A DNA stretch of 64,000 bases, taken from RBG-16-57-11 sp964503145. Lineage in GTDB: Bacteria; Chloroflexota; Anaerolineae; Anaerolineales; UBA4823. Shown piece by piece: positions 53,421 to 61,477 of this stretch (its first letter is position 1; every line of letters starts with the position of its first letter). Made by a program: the position numbers and the translations under genes. The notes below the pieces were generated by a model. The model did no database searches. It was not told where the DNA came from and worked only from the letters and a program-made list of their open reading frames with translations. The stretch is from positions 1-64,000 of the forward strand of contig CAZCYV010000011.1 in the NCBI GenBank assembly GCA_964503145.1. Direction: 5' to 3'.

Positions 53421-53450
53421 ATTATACCCCAAAATTAATCTCCTTGTCAA
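53421..53450 (-). promoter_or_regulatory. Promoter of the xylose operon
   Basis: On the minus strand TTGACA (53450-53445) and TATAAT (53426-53421), both perfect, are separated by 18 nt. The predicted start lies within the adjacent operator and gives a leader of about 47 nt before the ROK gene. Confidence 0.75.
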
Positions 53451-53541
53451 GTTCTCTTCAGCAAACGTTAATGTTGGCCTATTTACACATCCAAGATCCG
53501 CTGGTAGGATTGCGCTCACTGTTCATCGACGGGGTAAGACC

Positions 53542-54453
53542 TTGCGATTACAAAGACTGTTGCTCCCCATTGGGGCCTTAACCAGCATTTCGCTGCTCCT
53601 GGCCGTCAGCCCGATCATCGGAGAGATGGTCGCCACCACGGCGCCTATCAGCGCGACATTTCCGCGCTCGTTTTCCGGGCTGGACTATGAGGAAGTGGCG
53701 TTCGAGAGCGGGGATGGGCATACTCTGCGGGGGTGGTTCTTTCCAGCCGATGACCCTGCTGCCCCGGCCATCATTTACGCCCCGGCGACCGCTCATGACC
53801 AGCGCCAGGGACTCTCGCTGGTCGCTCCGCTGCGCCAGGCCGGTTATCAGGTCTTGCTGTTCAGCTACCGTGGGGTTGGGAATAGCGATGGGAATCGCTT
53901 GAACTTTTCGTATGGCGCGCGTGAGAGTCGGGATGTGGACGCGGCGGCGCGCTATCTGGCGGAAGTTCGCGGCATCCGCCAGATCGGGGCGATTGGACAT
54001 TCCGCTGGCGCGGTGTCGATCCTGCTCAGCGCGGCGCGCAATCCGCGCATTCAGGCCATTGTGGCTGCTGCGCCTTACTCATCTCTTCAAGATATCTGGC
54101 AGGCCAATCGGCCGACGGCTTTCCCCAGACGCTTGTACGACCTGATGCTGCGCCTGTTCGAACTGCGCAAAGGTTTCTCCCGGCATCAGGTGCGGCCGGT
54201 GGATGTGGTGAAAGAGATTTCGCCGCGGCCGATCCTGTTCATCTATGGGCTGGAGGATCGCCGCGTCACCCTGGCTCAGGCGCAGAGCCTGTTCCAGGCG
54301 GCGGGTTTTCCCAAGCAGATCATCTGGCTGCCCAACACGACGCACGCGGAGGTGCGCTCCCCTGGGTTGGACCTGCTGGCTGAGCAGATCGTCCGATTTT
54401 TCGACGCCAGCCTGCGACAAAAGAAGGCCGCCAGGCTAAAGCCGGCGTTTTAG
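53542..54453 (+). CDS. Alpha/beta hydrolase with N-terminal membrane anchor
   Basis: 303 aa serine hydrolase. A hydrophobic N-terminal segment (LLLPIGALTSISLLLAVSPIIG) is a signal peptide or anchor. The hydrolase domain has YRGVGNSDGN, the nucleophile elbow IGHSAGAVS (Ser at about 155), a late Asp in YGLEDRRVT and the His in NTTHAEV, so the triad appears complete. It resembles the serine aminopeptidase/BAAT-like group acting on small esters or peptides. The start is TTG at 53542 behind GGGG; no nearby ATG is in frame. Its end overlaps the convergent PlsY-like gene by 18 nt. Confidence 0.78.
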   Translation: MRLQRLLLPIGALTSISLLLAVSPIIGEMVATTAPISATFPRSFSGLDYEEVAFESGDGHTLRGWFFPADDPAAPAIIYAPATAHDQRQGLSLVAPLRQAGYQVLLFSYRGVGNSDGNRLNFSYGARESRDVDAAARYLAEVRGIRQIGAIGHSAGAVSILLSAARNPRIQAIVAAAPYSSLQDIWQANRPTAFPRRLYDLMLRLFELRKGFSRHQVRPVDVVKEISPRPILFIYGLEDRRVTLAQAQSLFQAAGFPKQIIWLPNTTHAEVRSPGLDLLAEQIVRFFDASLRQKKAARLKPAF

Positions 54454-55089
54454 CCAGGCGCGGTGATCGGGGATATCCCGGTCGAAGAGCAGCCGCAGCC
54501 AGATCACACGCCGGCGCTCCGCCCCCGGCGGCGGGAGGGGACGGCGGTTGGCCTCCAGGCGCTTGATCAGCGTGACGGCCAGCATGGCGCCGATCAGCCA
54601 GTATAGAACTCCGGAACCCTGCAGATACCAGATCAGCAGCGGCATGCTGGCGATCCCCGCCAGCGCCCAGGGAGCGGAATCGCCCAGGGCGAAGCCGATT
54701 GCCAGGAACGCCAGCAACCAAGCGTCGCCCCAGGGGAAGAGCACCAGCAGGATGCCCAGGAACGAGCCGAGGCCCCGGCCGCCGGTAAAGTTCAGGAACA
54801 CCGGCCAGTTGTGTCCGATCAACGCTGCCAGGCCGGCCGCCAGGGCGACGGTTTCTCCATACCCCAGCCGAAGGCCCAACCAGGTGGGGAAGGCGGCTTT
54901 GGCGACATCGAACAGTCCCACCGGCACGACCAGCCAGCGGTGGACGTGCTCGTAAATCATCGAGCCGCTCACTGTGCCGCTGCCGTAGCGGCGGATATCG
55001 ATCCCTTTGACCCAGCGCGCAACCAGGTATGCCGCCGGGATCGAACCAAGCAGATAACCCAACCCGATTAGCAGAAGTTTCTCGATCAT
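54436..55089 (-). CDS. Divergent PlsY-like (glycerol-3-phosphate acyltransferase family) membrane protein
   Basis: 217 aa multi-pass protein resembling PlsY. Recognisable parts are LLLIGLGYLLGSIPAAYLVARW (N-terminal signature) and GHNWPVFLNFTGGRGLGSFLG (motif 2). The usual motif 1 (GSGNxGATN) is altered to GSGTVSGSM, and the last conserved motif before the C-terminus is not seen. It may therefore be an acyltransferase with a different acceptor or a non-catalytic relative. GAGGG precedes the ATG at 55089; a promoter lies about 90 nt upstream. Its 3' end overlaps the convergent hydrolase gene. Confidence 0.72.
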   Translation of the reverse strand: MIEKLLLIGLGYLLGSIPAAYLVARWVKGIDIRRYGSGTVSGSMIYEHVHRWLVVPVGLFDVAKAAFPTWLGLRLGYGETVALAAGLAALIGHNWPVFLNFTGGRGLGSFLGILLVLFPWGDAWLLAFLAIGFALGDSAPWALAGIASMPLLIWYLQGSGVLYWLIGAMLAVTLIKRLEANRRPLPPPGAERRRVIWLRLLFDRDIPDHRAWLKRRL

Positions 55090-55173
55090 GTTTCCCTCGC
55101 GGCCGATTTCATAGGCGAAAAGGATCACACTTGCAGATCGAAGGCGCAGCCGCGCAGGCGCCGCGCAAGCACA

Positions 55174-55202
55174 ATTATAGCCCTGGATGAAACGCAGGTC
55201 AG
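55174..55202 (-). promoter_or_regulatory. Predicted promoter of the PlsY-like gene
   Basis: On the minus strand CTGACC (55202-55197) and TATAAT (55179-55174) are 17 nt apart. The -10 is perfect and the -35 matches four of six positions. Confidence 0.45.
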
Positions 55203-55256
55203 TAGCAGATAGCTGTTCACTTCTCGAGATAACCCCGGATGAGTCGCTCTGGCTGA

Positions 55257-55262
55257 TATAAT
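55257..55262 (+). promoter_or_regulatory. Possible extended -10 promoter of the DegV gene
   Basis: TGA-TATAAT (TG extension at 55254) lies about 20 nt before the DegV ATG. No -35 box is evident. The leader would be about 14 nt. Confidence 0.35.
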
Positions 55263-55282
55263 CGAGCAGGAAATCGAGCACC

Positions 55283-56203
55283 ATGAATGCCAGCATCCTT
55301 GAGCCAGAAAATCCCGCGCAACCGTCTGGACCGCCAGCCAGAGTGGCCATCGTCACCGATAGCGTCGCCCAGGTTCCGCTCAAATCCGTTCGCCAGTTGG
55401 GTATTTTCGTCGTCCCGTATACGGTGATTGTGGAGGACAAGACCTATCAGGACGGCGTGGATCTGGTCCCCAGGGATTTGTATCAGCGTATGCGCCTGGA
55501 AAAAGACCTGCGCATCAGCACTTCGGCGCCATCCATCGGCCAGTTCTATACCACGTTTCTGGAGTGTTTTCAGCGCGGAGCGCAAGCGGTGGTGTATATC
55601 GGCCTTTCCGGTCGGTTGAGCGGGGCGCTATCGGCGGCGGAGACGGCCGCCCGGTTGGTGAGGGAAGATTATGGCTTCGAGGACATTGCCATGTTCGATA
55701 GTCGTCTGGCGACGATCGCCCAGGGGTTCCTGGCGATCGAGGCGGCGCGCCTGGCCAGCCAGGGGGCCGACCTGCAGCAGATCCTGTCTCAACTCGAAGA
55801 TATTCGCAGGCGCACCGGGTTCGTCGGGAGCCTGGAGACGCTGGAGTATCTGGCCCGAGGCGGACGGATCGGCAAGGCTGCCTATATGCTGAGTTCGGCC
55901 ACTCACATCCTGCCGGTGCTTTCGATGAGCGATGAAGGTGAAGTGCTGCCAATCTGTCGGGTGATCGGCTATCAGCGCGCTTTGGACGAGATGGTGCGTT
56001 TTGTCGGCGAGAGGGTGGCCGGCTGCCGCCAACTATCGCTGGCGGTGATGCACGCCGACGTGCTCCAGTGGGCCGAGCAGCTTCGGACGCTGGCGCTGGA
56101 GCGGCTAAAGCCAGATGAGATTCTGCTGACCGATTTTACACCGGTGATGGTGGCCCATTCCGGGCCGGGGATCATCGGGCTAGCCTATCACTGGCGGGCT
56201 TGA
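55283..56203 (+). CDS. DegV family fatty-acid-binding protein
   Basis: 306 aa two-domain protein of the DegV/FakB group, which binds a single fatty acid and presents it to a kinase (FakA) in Firmicutes. Family motifs are VAIVTDSVAQVP, ISTSAPSIGQFYTTF (the TSxPS fatty-acid-binding stretch), YIGLSGRLSGAL and EYLARGGRIGKAAY. A Pro-rich extension of about 20 residues precedes the domain. No FakA-like kinase is in the window. The neighbouring PlsY-like gene is divergent from it and also points to phospholipid acyl metabolism, a loose functional link. Confidence 0.9.
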   Translation: MNASILEPENPAQPSGPPARVAIVTDSVAQVPLKSVRQLGIFVVPYTVIVEDKTYQDGVDLVPRDLYQRMRLEKDLRISTSAPSIGQFYTTFLECFQRGAQAVVYIGLSGRLSGALSAAETAARLVREDYGFEDIAMFDSRLATIAQGFLAIEAARLASQGADLQQILSQLEDIRRRTGFVGSLETLEYLARGGRIGKAAYMLSSATHILPVLSMSDEGEVLPICRVIGYQRALDEMVRFVGERVAGCRQLSLAVMHADVLQWAEQLRTLALERLKPDEILLTDFTPVMVAHSGPGIIGLAYHWRA

Positions 56204-56279
56204 GCGCGGCGATTGCGCCTGGTGGGGTTGTGGGCGCGTAGCGGCATCGCGCTCAGGAGGTAAAACCTAATATGGGAAG

Positions 56280-56363
56280 TAGGGCCGGTGGGAATCGAAC
56301 CCACAAGAGGTCACCCTCGGAGGATTTTAAGTCCCCTGCGTCTGCCAGTTCCGCCACAGCCCC
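56280..56363 (-). tRNA. tRNA-Leu (UAA anticodon)
   Basis: An 84-nt minus-strand cloverleaf. The acceptor 5' strand GGGGCTG pairs with CGGCCCT (two wobble pairs). The D arm is GCGGAACTGGCAGACGC, the anticodon loop is CTTAAAA with anticodon TAA, a long variable arm GAGGGTGACCTC is present as in class II tRNAs, and the T arm is GTGGGTTCGAATCCCAC. The discriminator is A and CCA is not encoded. Confidence 0.95.
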
Positions 56364-56445
56364 GCAAAGATTATTTTAAGATGCCAGCGGATGAGTGTCA
56401 AGTGCCAACTCTGAAAATCGGGGCCTGAGTTGGTAAGATCTAAGT

Positions 56446-58194
56446 TCACCTGCTATGGGGAGAGGCCTTGAGTAGATTAGCGAGCCTCCGGTGAGAGGGG
56501 TAGGAGGAGATATCCATCAACTCTCCAGCCAGGTGTTTGGCTTGTATGGACTTCCAGTAATCGGCTTCAAATAGATCGCCATGATGCTCGATAAATACGC
56601 TGCGAAGCGGTTCTTGCAGACCTAAAAATGTGCGAAATTCTTCAGGGAAAATGTCCATTGAGCCAACATAGAACCATGGGTCGGCTTCAAACTCGTCATC
56701 GAAATTGCGCGGCGGGGGAATCTTGCGAAACTTGCAATCCGTCACCAGGCATAGCTCGTCATAGTCGTAGAAGACCACCCGACCATGGCGAGTGACGCCA
56801 AAGTTTTTCAATAAGATATCACCAGGGAAGATATTGGTCGCAGCCAGGTCTTTGATCGCCTGACCATAGTCGATCACTGCCAGTTGGGCGGCTTCGTTCC
56901 CGGCTTCCCTAATGTAAATATTCAAGGGAGTGACACGGCGTTCGATGTACAAATGCTTGATGTCCACTGTGTCCTGATTGATGGCTACGGTTTGTGGGGC
57001 TGCCTTAGCCAGTTCATTCAGCAAGGCGTCTGAAAACCGACTGCGTTCAAAGGTCAGGTGCTCGAATTCCTGGGCATCCACCAGGCGTCCTGCTCGGTCA
57101 TGCTTAAATACCAGGTCATAACGAGCCATCACTTCCTGGCGAGAGGTGGTTTTTGGCGGATCAATGCGGTCTTTGATCACCTTGAATACCATATCGTAGG
57201 ATGGCAGCGTGAAAACTGTCATGACCATGCCTTTCTCGCCGGGGGCAATCCGAAACTGGTCGGCGGAATTCTTGAGATGCATCAGCAGTTCGCGGTACAG
57301 TTCGGTTTTCCCGTGCTTGTTGTAACCGATGGCGATGTAAAGCTCGGCGCGGCGTTTGAGCGGCATGATCGATTTTAGGAAATCGACCAGTTGGTGGGGG
57401 CGATCGACCTGAACGTGAAAATAAGATCGAGTGAAGCTGAATATAATGCTGACGTCATCTTCATCATACAAAACCGCATCGATGCTTACTCCTCGACCGT
57501 AATTCCGCAAAGCAAACGCCAGCGGCAATACGCGGCCTTCGTGAAGAACAAGGCGGCCAATCAGATAGGCGCGGAAATTTCGGTAGAACTCAGGGCGAAG
57601 GACTTCGATACGCTCTACCGATAAGTCTTTATACTGCAAAAGAAAGGACTGAGCTGCGAGAGCGGCATCACGTTCGGGATTTTCATAACCACAACTGAAG
57701 GGATGGTCGGCCAGAATTGCGCCGAAGAGATCCTGGAGTTCGCAAAATTCCTGACATTGATAGATCGAATAAATCTTTTGATCGTCGGGTAAAGGGCGTG
57801 GCTCGAAATCGGAGTCAACGAACTCGATTTTTGAGTCCACACCTACTGTGTGAAAGATACGGCGGGTGATCGAATTGAAAAATGTCTCGGCTAATTCGTA
57901 GTCAACGCAACGAGCGATCAGGCTGGAATATTCGCCCTTCATCTGCGCCCACAAATTTCGGTTGCTGGCTTGTTCGTTAAGGTCTGACTTTAGCTGAACT
58001 ACTGTACGGTCGATGACCTTTTTATATAGCTCCAGCCTTTCTACAGCATCGGTGTGTACGCCTCGCCAGTCGCAGTTTTCAAAGCGGCTCTTGGCGCGCT
58101 GAGTGATCTGGCGAAAGCTGTTCTGGTAATCCTGGTATGCCTGGAGAATTAAGTGGGCGGCAGAAGCGGCCGGATTGGTATTCTCTATGGACAT
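56446..58194 (-). CDS. aceK: Isocitrate dehydrogenase kinase/phosphatase
   Basis: 582 aa bifunctional enzyme that phosphorylates and dephosphorylates isocitrate dehydrogenase to divert isocitrate into the glyoxylate shunt. The family is recognisable along the whole length: WRGVHTDAVERLELYKKVID, SRCVDYELAETFFNSITRRIF-like segment, PGEKGMVMTVFTLPSYDMVFKVIKD, ERRVTPLNIYI and the catalytic VIDYGQAIKDLAATNIFPGDILLKNFGVTRHGRVVFYDYDE-type stretch (only partly quoted). The length matches E. coli AceK (578). No icd, aceA or aceB is in the window. The ATG overlaps the end of the PHP gene by 10 nt. AceK is best known from proteobacteria, so its occurrence here is notable. Confidence 0.93.
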   Translation of the reverse strand: MSIENTNPAASAAHLILQAYQDYQNSFRQITQRAKSRFENCDWRGVHTDAVERLELYKKVIDRTVVQLKSDLNEQASNRNLWAQMKGEYSSLIARCVDYELAETFFNSITRRIFHTVGVDSKIEFVDSDFEPRPLPDDQKIYSIYQCQEFCELQDLFGAILADHPFSCGYENPERDAALAAQSFLLQYKDLSVERIEVLRPEFYRNFRAYLIGRLVLHEGRVLPLAFALRNYGRGVSIDAVLYDEDDVSIIFSFTRSYFHVQVDRPHQLVDFLKSIMPLKRRAELYIAIGYNKHGKTELYRELLMHLKNSADQFRIAPGEKGMVMTVFTLPSYDMVFKVIKDRIDPPKTTSRQEVMARYDLVFKHDRAGRLVDAQEFEHLTFERSRFSDALLNELAKAAPQTVAINQDTVDIKHLYIERRVTPLNIYIREAGNEAAQLAVIDYGQAIKDLAATNIFPGDILLKNFGVTRHGRVVFYDYDELCLVTDCKFRKIPPPRNFDDEFEADPWFYVGSMDIFPEEFRTFLGLQEPLRSVFIEHHGDLFEADYWKSIQAKHLAGELMDISSYPSHRRLANLLKASPHSR

Positions 58195-58835
58195 AATTTT
58201 TTATACCATGTCGCCCAACGAGAGGTGAAGTGGATGAAAGGTGACGACAATCGGGTCATTGACCGGGATTGGGAGAGCGAATAGCGCAGGCTTTCCGCAT
58301 CATCAAATTCCGGGAGCAGTAAAACTGCCCGACCTAGCTCGAGCAATGTATGGGCATCCGAACCGACGGTGCCAGCCAGGTGATGTTGGCGGGCAAACTC
58401 TTGGGCCTGGTGGTTGGAGGCGGCAGACAGGCAGCGGGCGTTGAATGTTTCGATCGCATCGATATACGGCACAATCTCAAGCAGGGCTTGTTTCTTCCAG
58501 CTCCCCTTCCGAGTGTAGTCGAAAGGGTGCGAGACGCTGATGAACGCCCTTTGCCGACGAAGGCGATCGATGGCCTCCAAAGGTGTCAGCCCTGGAGGCA
58601 CTCGTTCTTTTACGAAGGCAGCCAGTAGTTCGCCTTCGGTGGTCATGATCTCTTCACCCGGGATTACCAGGTTCGGGTCAAGCCTTTGGGCTTGCAACGC
58701 GCCCTCGATCTCGTTATGGTCTGTGACGACAACGCGTTGAATTTCTCGCTGGCGACAGGCGCGTACCAGATCAACCGGGCGAACAAGGCTGTCTTTGGAA
58801 TATCGCGTGTGACAATGGAATTCTACCTTGAGCAT
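58185..58835 (-). CDS. PHP-domain metal-dependent phosphoesterase
   Basis: 216 aa PHP-fold hydrolase. Metal-site motifs are EFHCHTRYSKDS (H7, H9), VVTDHNEIEGA (D39, H40), IPGEEIMT (E62), ISVSHPFD and GTVGSDAHTL. This matches the PHP_C-type phosphoesterases that act on nucleotides, histidinol phosphate or RNA. No polymerase or other domain is attached. It lies 15 nt after the flippase-like gene and overlaps the start of aceK by 10 nt, so the genes are co-transcribed. The substrate is unknown. Confidence 0.85.
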   Translation of the reverse strand: MLKVEFHCHTRYSKDSLVRPVDLVRACRQREIQRVVVTDHNEIEGALQAQRLDPNLVIPGEEIMTTEGELLAAFVKERVPPGLTPLEAIDRLRRQRAFISVSHPFDYTRKGSWKKQALLEIVPYIDAIETFNARCLSAASNHQAQEFARQHHLAGTVGSDAHTLLELGRAVLLLPEFDDAESLRYSLSQSRSMTRLSSPFIHFTSRWATWYKKLCP

Positions 58836-58850
58836 ATCTGAGCGGTATTG

Positions 58851-59873
58851 CTACTCGATAGTTTTCCCGGAGACGGCGAGCTGGATTTGACTTGCCGGGC
58901 GAAAGAGATCAGGCGAGGCTGCCCAAACGGTCAGGCCAAGCGTTACGCCAAACCACAGCGTCGCGAAGCGAATGAGCAGCGTGGCTGCAGCGGCGGTCTC
59001 TGGCGGGAGCTTAAGCAGCAAGATGAGCATACCGGCTATGGACGCCTCGGCCGCTCCCAGCCCACCGGGCAAGGTGGAGACGGCTCCAATAACCGTTGAG
59101 AAAGCCAGGATGAACACGGCGGTCAGAGCGATTTGCCAGGAGGGTGAGATACCCAGACCAAGCAATATCAAGTAAAAACCGATGCCTTCACCCAGCCATG
59201 AGATCGTACCCAGGCAGACAGCTAGCGCAATTGGCCGAGGGCGAAACAGTAAATAGCTGCTGATGTAAAATTCGTGCAGTTTATGGATGAAACGCTGAAT
59301 GACCGGCGTGCGTTCTCCCAGCTTGAGCAGCCACAGCACAAAGGGTTTGATTTGGGATATTGCCACAATCCCTAACAGTAACGCCAACACGGCGATGAAT
59401 GCGGGCCAGAAATGAGGGTAGGTCATTACCCCCATGATGGATAGCGCCAAAACAGCTAACCCATCGCTGATGCGCTCGGCAACCACTACGGCCACGCCTG
59501 CAGGTGTGGCCGCTCCCGTCTCGCGCCTCAACCAGATCGCCTTGAAGACCTCGCCTGCTTTTCCGGGCGTAACGGCAAGAGGAAAGCCAGCCACAAACAG
59601 TCTGGCGCTGCGCCAGACTGGATATCGCTGCACCCCGATTTGACCCAGATAATAGTGCCATTTTACGAAACGAAGCGTATAGTTGAACAGGGTCAGGAGC
59701 AAAACAAAAGGGAACAGACTCCAGCGAAAGGTAAACACCTGCTGGCTCACCTGGTGAATGTCGCCAAGCAGCATCGTCAACAGCAGGACGACGAATCCGA
59801 AAATTAGCCCAGCCAGCAAACGGCGACGCAACAATGGCGTAGTTGCTGGCTGGGTGGCCAATCCCTCACTCAC
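58851..59873 (-). CDS. Lysylphosphatidylglycerol synthase TM-region/UPF0104-like membrane protein
   Basis: 340 aa polytopic protein of the LPG synthase transmembrane-region (flippase-like) family. Features are FNYTLRFVKWHYYLGQIGV, FVAGFPLAVTPGKAGEVFKAIWLRRETG, which is the family signature, and GAVSTLPGGLGAAEASIAGMLILL. About eight helices are predicted. No soluble aminoacyl-transferase domain is attached, so lipid or polyprenol transport is more likely than lysyl transfer. The start is GTG at 59873, which overlaps the DUF362 stop as GTGA; the longer open frame upstream overlaps that gene. Confidence 0.82.
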   Translation of the reverse strand: MSEGLATQPATTPLLRRRLLAGLIFGFVVLLLTMLLGDIHQVSQQVFTFRWSLFPFVLLLTLFNYTLRFVKWHYYLGQIGVQRYPVWRSARLFVAGFPLAVTPGKAGEVFKAIWLRRETGAATPAGVAVVVAERISDGLAVLALSIMGVMTYPHFWPAFIAVLALLLGIVAISQIKPFVLWLLKLGERTPVIQRFIHKLHEFYISSYLLFRPRPIALAVCLGTISWLGEGIGFYLILLGLGISPSWQIALTAVFILAFSTVIGAVSTLPGGLGAAEASIAGMLILLLKLPPETAAAATLLIRFATLWFGVTLGLTVWAASPDLFRPASQIQLAVSGKTIE

Positions 59874-61087
59874 GCGGTGCGCTTCTTGCTGAAAAGGTGA
59901 GCAGCACTGTAAACCAGAGCGCCTGCTATTGCAATGCCGAACAAAGCTTGAGCAACCGTCTTCGTCTCCATGCTGGGCATGACGACTTTGCCATCTCCAT
60001 AAGAGGCAAAGAGTTGACCCCATTTAGTCCGCAGGGCTTGCTCTACGCGGCGGCGGCCTACGAATGGATACCAGTAAACGTTATGGTAGAAGTTACTGGC
60101 GAAATAAGACCAGGGGACCAGCGGGCTTTGGAGCAAGACCTTTTCGAATGGCTTAAGTGGGCCATGATAGATCAGCTTCTGTCCTCGGCTGGCAAAGGTG
60201 TCTTCCTGGACGAATCCCCAGGGCGGCTCTTGTTCGATATCGTAGCCGAGAATTTCAATCTGCCGTGGATTGCCAACACCCAACCCCAGTTCATGCGCCT
60301 GGCGGATGAAGCGGATGTCCATCGGGTTAAAGCCCTGGAGCTTGGCCGAAACGGCGTCGATGGCGACCTGGTCGGCGGAGGCGAGCAGGATATCTTTCTC
60401 GTGCCAGCGCATAGCCCGAGGACCCGGGCCGTCGCCGGCGAAGGTGCCATCCATTACCGCAAATATGCCTGGGTGAATGTCTTGTTGGATCATTAGCAGA
60501 TCCACCAGAGTATCGTGGATCACAGAATGCGTCCAGTGACGATTGCGATGGAGCAATCCGCCGAACGCATTTTTCATAGCGCCGGTAATCGTCGTAAAGA
60601 CGTGGGTTTTGATTGTAGGCAAGTGGATGATATTGATGCCCATCAGGGCTTTGGGAATGAATACGCCATCCGGATAGACCTTATCCAGCACCAGGAAAGG
60701 CCGCTTTGGCTGGTATTCGATCCACTCGAAGTCCTGGTTATATAGATACAGACACGGTACTCCGTATTTGTCCGTCACGAAGCGATGCTTGTTGTTACGT
60801 TCACCATCGCTAGTATCTACAACCACGGTGTCATTATGAATACCCACAAGATCGTCATAGCCTGCTTTCTGCAAGGCTCGGATGACGCCCTCGATTTGCC
60901 ATGGGGTGGATGAGCAGGCAGGATACCAGGTTTGCCAGGAGATATTAATCTTTAAGCCAGTGCGCACACCTTTCGGCAATGCAGCTTCGAAACCGGCGAG
61001 CTTCATCAGGGATTCTATATCTTCAAGGATGGTATCGGGCGAGGTTTTCAGCACCGCCACTTTGCCTTTACCAGGGAAATCGGTCAT
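59870..61087 (-). CDS. DUF362 domain protein
   Basis: 405 aa protein with a DUF362 domain: VAVLKTSPDTILEDIESLMKLAG, KGVRTGLKINISW, INIIHLPTIKTHVFTTITGAMKNAFGGLLHRNRHWTHS (the most conserved stretch), FAVMDGTFAGDGPGPRAM and ADQVAIDAVSAKLQGF. No ferredoxin cysteines accompany it, unlike many relatives. The C-terminus ends with a hydrophobic segment (ALFGIAIAGALVYSAAHLF) that may anchor it in the membrane. The function of the family is not established. GGAGG lies 7 nt before the ATG at 61087. It heads a four-gene cluster with the flippase-like, PHP and aceK genes. Confidence 0.82.
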   Translation of the reverse strand: MTDFPGKGKVAVLKTSPDTILEDIESLMKLAGFEAALPKGVRTGLKINISWQTWYPACSSTPWQIEGVIRALQKAGYDDLVGIHNDTVVVDTSDGERNNKHRFVTDKYGVPCLYLYNQDFEWIEYQPKRPFLVLDKVYPDGVFIPKALMGINIIHLPTIKTHVFTTITGAMKNAFGGLLHRNRHWTHSVIHDTLVDLLMIQQDIHPGIFAVMDGTFAGDGPGPRAMRWHEKDILLASADQVAIDAVSAKLQGFNPMDIRFIRQAHELGLGVGNPRQIEILGYDIEQEPPWGFVQEDTFASRGQKLIYHGPLKPFEKVLLQSPLVPWSYFASNFYHNVYWYPFVGRRRVEQALRTKWGQLFASYGDGKVVMPSMETKTVAQALFGIAIAGALVYSAAHLFSKKRTA

Positions 61088-61477
61088 GTGATTGCCTCCA
61101 TAATGCTCGCTACCAGATGAAAATTCTGAACCGATTGAGATTGCCTCTCTATGATCTCGGCCTCCTATTGTAACATTTTCTGATTCAGAATGCAGCGAAA
61201 AAAACAGACCTAACAAATCTAAAAATACTCCCGCAAAATCCATGACAGTTGTCATTGTGTTCGATGCGATTTTAGGGTTATAATTAACGCACAATTAATG
61301 CGAAGCCTCCTACAATTGTTGGTGGACAGAAGGAGGCAATTCGAAATAGGGGCTCAGTAAAATACTGTCAGGTGAAAGTTCATGCCAGAGTGGTGTACTC
61401 CAGCTAGGCCAAAATGATTAGTGGTGGTGATTGTTGGCATTTAATTTGGACAGCATGAAGCCTCATTAGCAAATGCG
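61088..61477. other. Divergent intergenic region upstream of DUF362 and LVIVD genes
   Basis: 390 nt, AT-rich. It contains a plus-strand promoter (61255-61284) for the LVIVD protein and a long leader with a short inverted repeat (GCCTCCT near 61305 and AGGAGGC near 61335). No protein gene or known riboswitch consensus was recognised. Confidence 0.45.
61255..61284 (+). promoter_or_regulatory. Predicted promoter of the LVIVD-repeat protein gene
   Basis: TTGTGT (61255-61260) and a perfect TATAAT (61279-61284) are separated by 18 nt. The leader would be about 190 nt. Confidence 0.5.

Noticed and set aside
61285..61477. Possible riboswitch in the long leader of the LVIVD gene
   Set aside because: Only a short inverted repeat is visible and none of the common riboswitch core motifs could be matched.
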